A model generated the notes under the pieces. It was not told where the DNA came from. It saw nothing but the letters and a program-made list of their open reading frames with translations, and did not search any database. Positions 6,484 through 7,388 of a DNA stretch of 7,388 nucleotides are shown piece by piece (position 1 is the stretch's first letter; each line of letters begins with the position of its first letter). Source of the DNA: an uncultured Actinomycetes bacterium (GTDB lineage Bacteria; Actinomycetota; Acidimicrobiia; Acidimicrobiales; Microtrichaceae); contig CAIYXG010000158.1 in assembly GCA_903930035.1 (NCBI GenBank), positions 1-7,388 of the forward strand. The letters are read 5' to 3'. A program made the position numbers and the translations under genes.

Positions 6484-6500
6484 ACTCTACATAGGTACGG
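6484..6500 (-). promoter_or_regulatory. Shared promoter box, copy 2 (collagen-like gene)
   Basis: Read on the minus strand, CCGTACCTATGTAGAGT has a TAGAGT -10-like hexamer (6489 to 6484) 54 bases before the ATG. It differs from copy 1 at only two of 17 positions. No recognisable -35 hexamer lies at the usual distance. Confidence 0.7.
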
Positions 6501-6517
6501 TCGGCGCCCGTCCGCGC

Positions 6518-6534
6518 CCGGCCGGTGGGGCCGG
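6518..6534 (-). terminator. Candidate hairpin between the HTH gene and the collagen-like gene
   Basis: CCGGCC (6518-6523) pairs with GGCCGG (6529-6534) around a 5-base loop, about 57 bases past the HTH-gene stop and just upstream of promoter box copy 2. It could separate the two minus-strand transcripts. The stem is short and without a T-tract, and such pairs are frequent in GC-rich DNA. The rest of this 161-base gap holds a G-rich purine tract at about 6532-6580. Confidence 0.25.
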
Positions 6535-6590
6535 CGGCGGAGGAGGAGTGGCGGCAGAGGAGGCGGGGCGGCGGAGGGGGACCGAGCGCG

Positions 6591-7211
6591 TCAGCGGGGC
6601 GGCCGGCGCCGGGACCGGGGGACCAGCTCGCCGCCGTACTGTCCGGGCCGCACCTGCGTGAGGATGCCGCGCTCGCGGGCCTTGACGATCCACCCGACCA
6701 CGGTGCGGCGCGACACCTGGTGCTCGTCGGCCATCCGTTGCGCGTACCCCCGGCCCCACGACAGGTACTCGGTCGCGACGTCCTCCAGGAACTCGTCGGT
6801 GAGCCGGCCGTCGACCAGGTCGCGCTGGCGGGCCACGTGCGGGTAGCCGGTGAAGGGGAAGTCCTGCTCGAAGGGGTCCAGCCCGTCGGCCAGCATCGCC
6901 GGGACGATCCGGCAGACGGCGTCGAGCGGCGTGGCCCAGCGGAACTCGCGCTGCAGGCGCAGCACGTCCAGCCCCCGGTCGCCGCGCAGCTCCAGGTGGC
7001 AGAGCGCCGGCGCGCCGTCGACCAGGTCCACGGTGGCCTCGATCCGCCAGACCTCGCGGCGGCTGGCAGGGTCGACGTGGACCAGGTCGAGCACGACCGG
7101 CAGGTCGACCACCTGGCCGTTCTCGGCGGTCCAGGTCCGGCGGGGACGGCCAGGTGCTCGCCGAAGCCGGGACGAGGTCCCTGTCGCGCGTCCGGCTGGG
7201 GGCGTGGCCAT
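6591..7211 (-). CDS. Uncharacterised protein with C-terminal helix-turn-helix
   Basis: I do not recognise the family of this 206-residue protein. The first 30 residues are basic and low-complexity (MATPPAGRATGTSSRLRRAP). Residues about 35-95 look like beta strands (VVDLPVVLDLVHV, EVWRIEATVDLV, CHLELRG), ending in LREF-like LQREFRW. Residues about 150-186 (SWGRGYAQRMADEHQVSRRT plus VVGWIVKARERGILT) form a convincing helix-turn-helix of the kind seen in actinobacterial regulators, which suggests DNA binding. The tail is arginine-rich. The ATG at 7209-7211 is preferred: TAAGGT lies exactly 6 bases upstream, so it may be a leaderless -10, and it also contains AAGG at a distance usable as a weak ribosome site. 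It is divergent from the exported-protein gene at 7322 and may regulate neighbours or itself. Confidence 0.72.
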   Translation of the reverse strand: MATPPAGRATGTSSRLRRAPGRPRRTWTAENGQVVDLPVVLDLVHVDPASRREVWRIEATVDLVDGAPALCHLELRGDRGLDVLRLQREFRWATPLDAVCRIVPAMLADGLDPFEQDFPFTGYPHVARQRDLVDGRLTDEFLEDVATEYLSWGRGYAQRMADEHQVSRRTVVGWIVKARERGILTQVRPGQYGGELVPRSRRRPPR

Positions 7212-7217
7212 GGCGTG

Positions 7218-7248
7218 ACCTTACGTGGTTCCGCCGGGGCTTACGTAG
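7218..7248 (-). promoter_or_regulatory. Predicted promoter and direct-repeat operator of the HTH gene
   Basis: On the plus strand CTTACGTGG (7220-7228) and CTTACGTAG (7240-7248) form a direct repeat with a period of exactly 20 bases, about two helical turns. On the minus strand TAAGGT (7223 to 7218) fits a TANNNT -10 and ends 6 bases before the ATG, the spacing of a leaderless transcript. One repeat thus covers the -10 and the other the -35 region, an arrangement suited to autoregulation. Confidence 0.5.
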
Positions 7249-7264
7249 CGGCGCACCCGGGAAT

Positions 7265-7281
7265 CCGTACCCATGTACGGT
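7265..7281 (+). promoter_or_regulatory. Shared promoter box, copy 3 (exported-protein gene)
   Basis: CCGTACCCATGTACGGT has a TACGGT -10-like hexamer (7276-7281) 40 bases before the ATG at 7322. This is the most symmetric copy: CCGTAC (7265-7270) and GTACGG (7275-7280) form a perfect inverted repeat with a 4-base spacer. It therefore could also act as an operator for the divergent HTH gene. Confidence 0.7.
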
Positions 7282-7309
7282 CGTCCATTGATCGCCCCGG
7301 CAACTTCAC

Positions 7310-7315
7310 AAGGAG
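7310..7315 (+). promoter_or_regulatory. Strong Shine-Dalgarno for the last gene
   Basis: AAGGAG lies 6 bases before the ATG at 7322-7324. It is the best ribosome site in the window and fixes the start of the truncated gene. Confidence 0.85.
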
Positions 7316-7321
7316 TCCTGC

Positions 7322-7388
7322 ATGCCGCGCACCCGAACCACCCGCACCGCCTTGGCAGTCGGCGCACTGGCACTGGCCCTGACGGCCG
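7322..7388 (+). CDS. Exported protein, N-terminal signal peptide only (partial)
   Basis: The window ends 22 codons into this gene. The visible part, MPRTRTTRTALAVGALALAL followed by TA, has a basic start and an alanine/leucine hydrophobic core typical of a Sec signal peptide. It resembles the signal peptide of the collagen-like protein (TTRT-LRTAIAVAGLTALLVV), although such similarity can arise by composition alone. It shares the 17-base promoter box with that gene. The mature protein is outside the window, so no function can be given. Confidence 0.75.
   Translation, partial: MPRTRTTRTALAVGALALALTA

Noticed and set aside
1..7388. tRNA, rRNA, transposase or attachment-site sequences
   Set aside because: No cloverleaf, rRNA-like segment, transposase motif or long flanking duplication was seen by eye on either strand.

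Overview
This window is very GC-rich double-strand-coding DNA. It uses GTG as well as ATG starts, has short intergenic gaps and TANNNT-type -10 hexamers, and two genes look leaderless. That pattern fits a high-GC actinomycete. Acidimicrobiia-type soil or marine lineages are my best guess, but this is inference from composition and gene content, not from a marker gene. I see no RNA gene, insertion sequence, CRISPR array or phage gene.

Layout. (1) 1-54 is the last 17 codons of a plus-strand gene. (2) 73-767, minus strand, is a complete Phd/YefM-type antitoxin and PIN-domain VapC toxin pair with a GTGA stop/start overlap. A GTAC-centred inverted repeat lies over its predicted promoter. (3) 896-2339, minus strand, is a two-gene unit: an SRPBCC lipid/hydrophobic-ligand protein followed by a DHRS12-like short-chain dehydrogenase. 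(4) 2469-5598, plus strand, is a two-gene membrane-lipid unit. Its first gene is an 810-residue protein joining a degenerate PAP2-like membrane domain, an apparently intact protein-kinase-like domain and a C-terminal flippase/LPG-synthase-type membrane domain. A small PAP2 phosphatase with all catalytic motifs intact follows 16 bases later. (5) 5620-6429, minus strand, is a secreted collagen-like protein. (6) 6591-7211, minus strand, is an uncharacterised protein with a C-terminal helix-turn-helix. (7) 7322 to the end, plus strand, is the start of another exported protein.

The most striking non-coding signal is a 17-base box, CCGTACCYRTGTASRGT. It occurs three times, each time correctly oriented 29-54 bases upstream of a start codon: for the kinase/flippase gene, the collagen-like gene and the final exported-protein gene. 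It contains a TANNGT -10-like hexamer plus a fixed upstream CCGTACC, and it is partly palindromic (CCGTAC-N4-GTACGG). It reads as a shared promoter or operator for envelope and secreted-protein genes.

Functionally the right two thirds of the window concerns the cell envelope: lipid phosphate hydrolysis, a candidate lipid-linked kinase/flippase and exported structural proteins. The left part holds a toxin-antitoxin module and a lipid/oxidoreductase pair.
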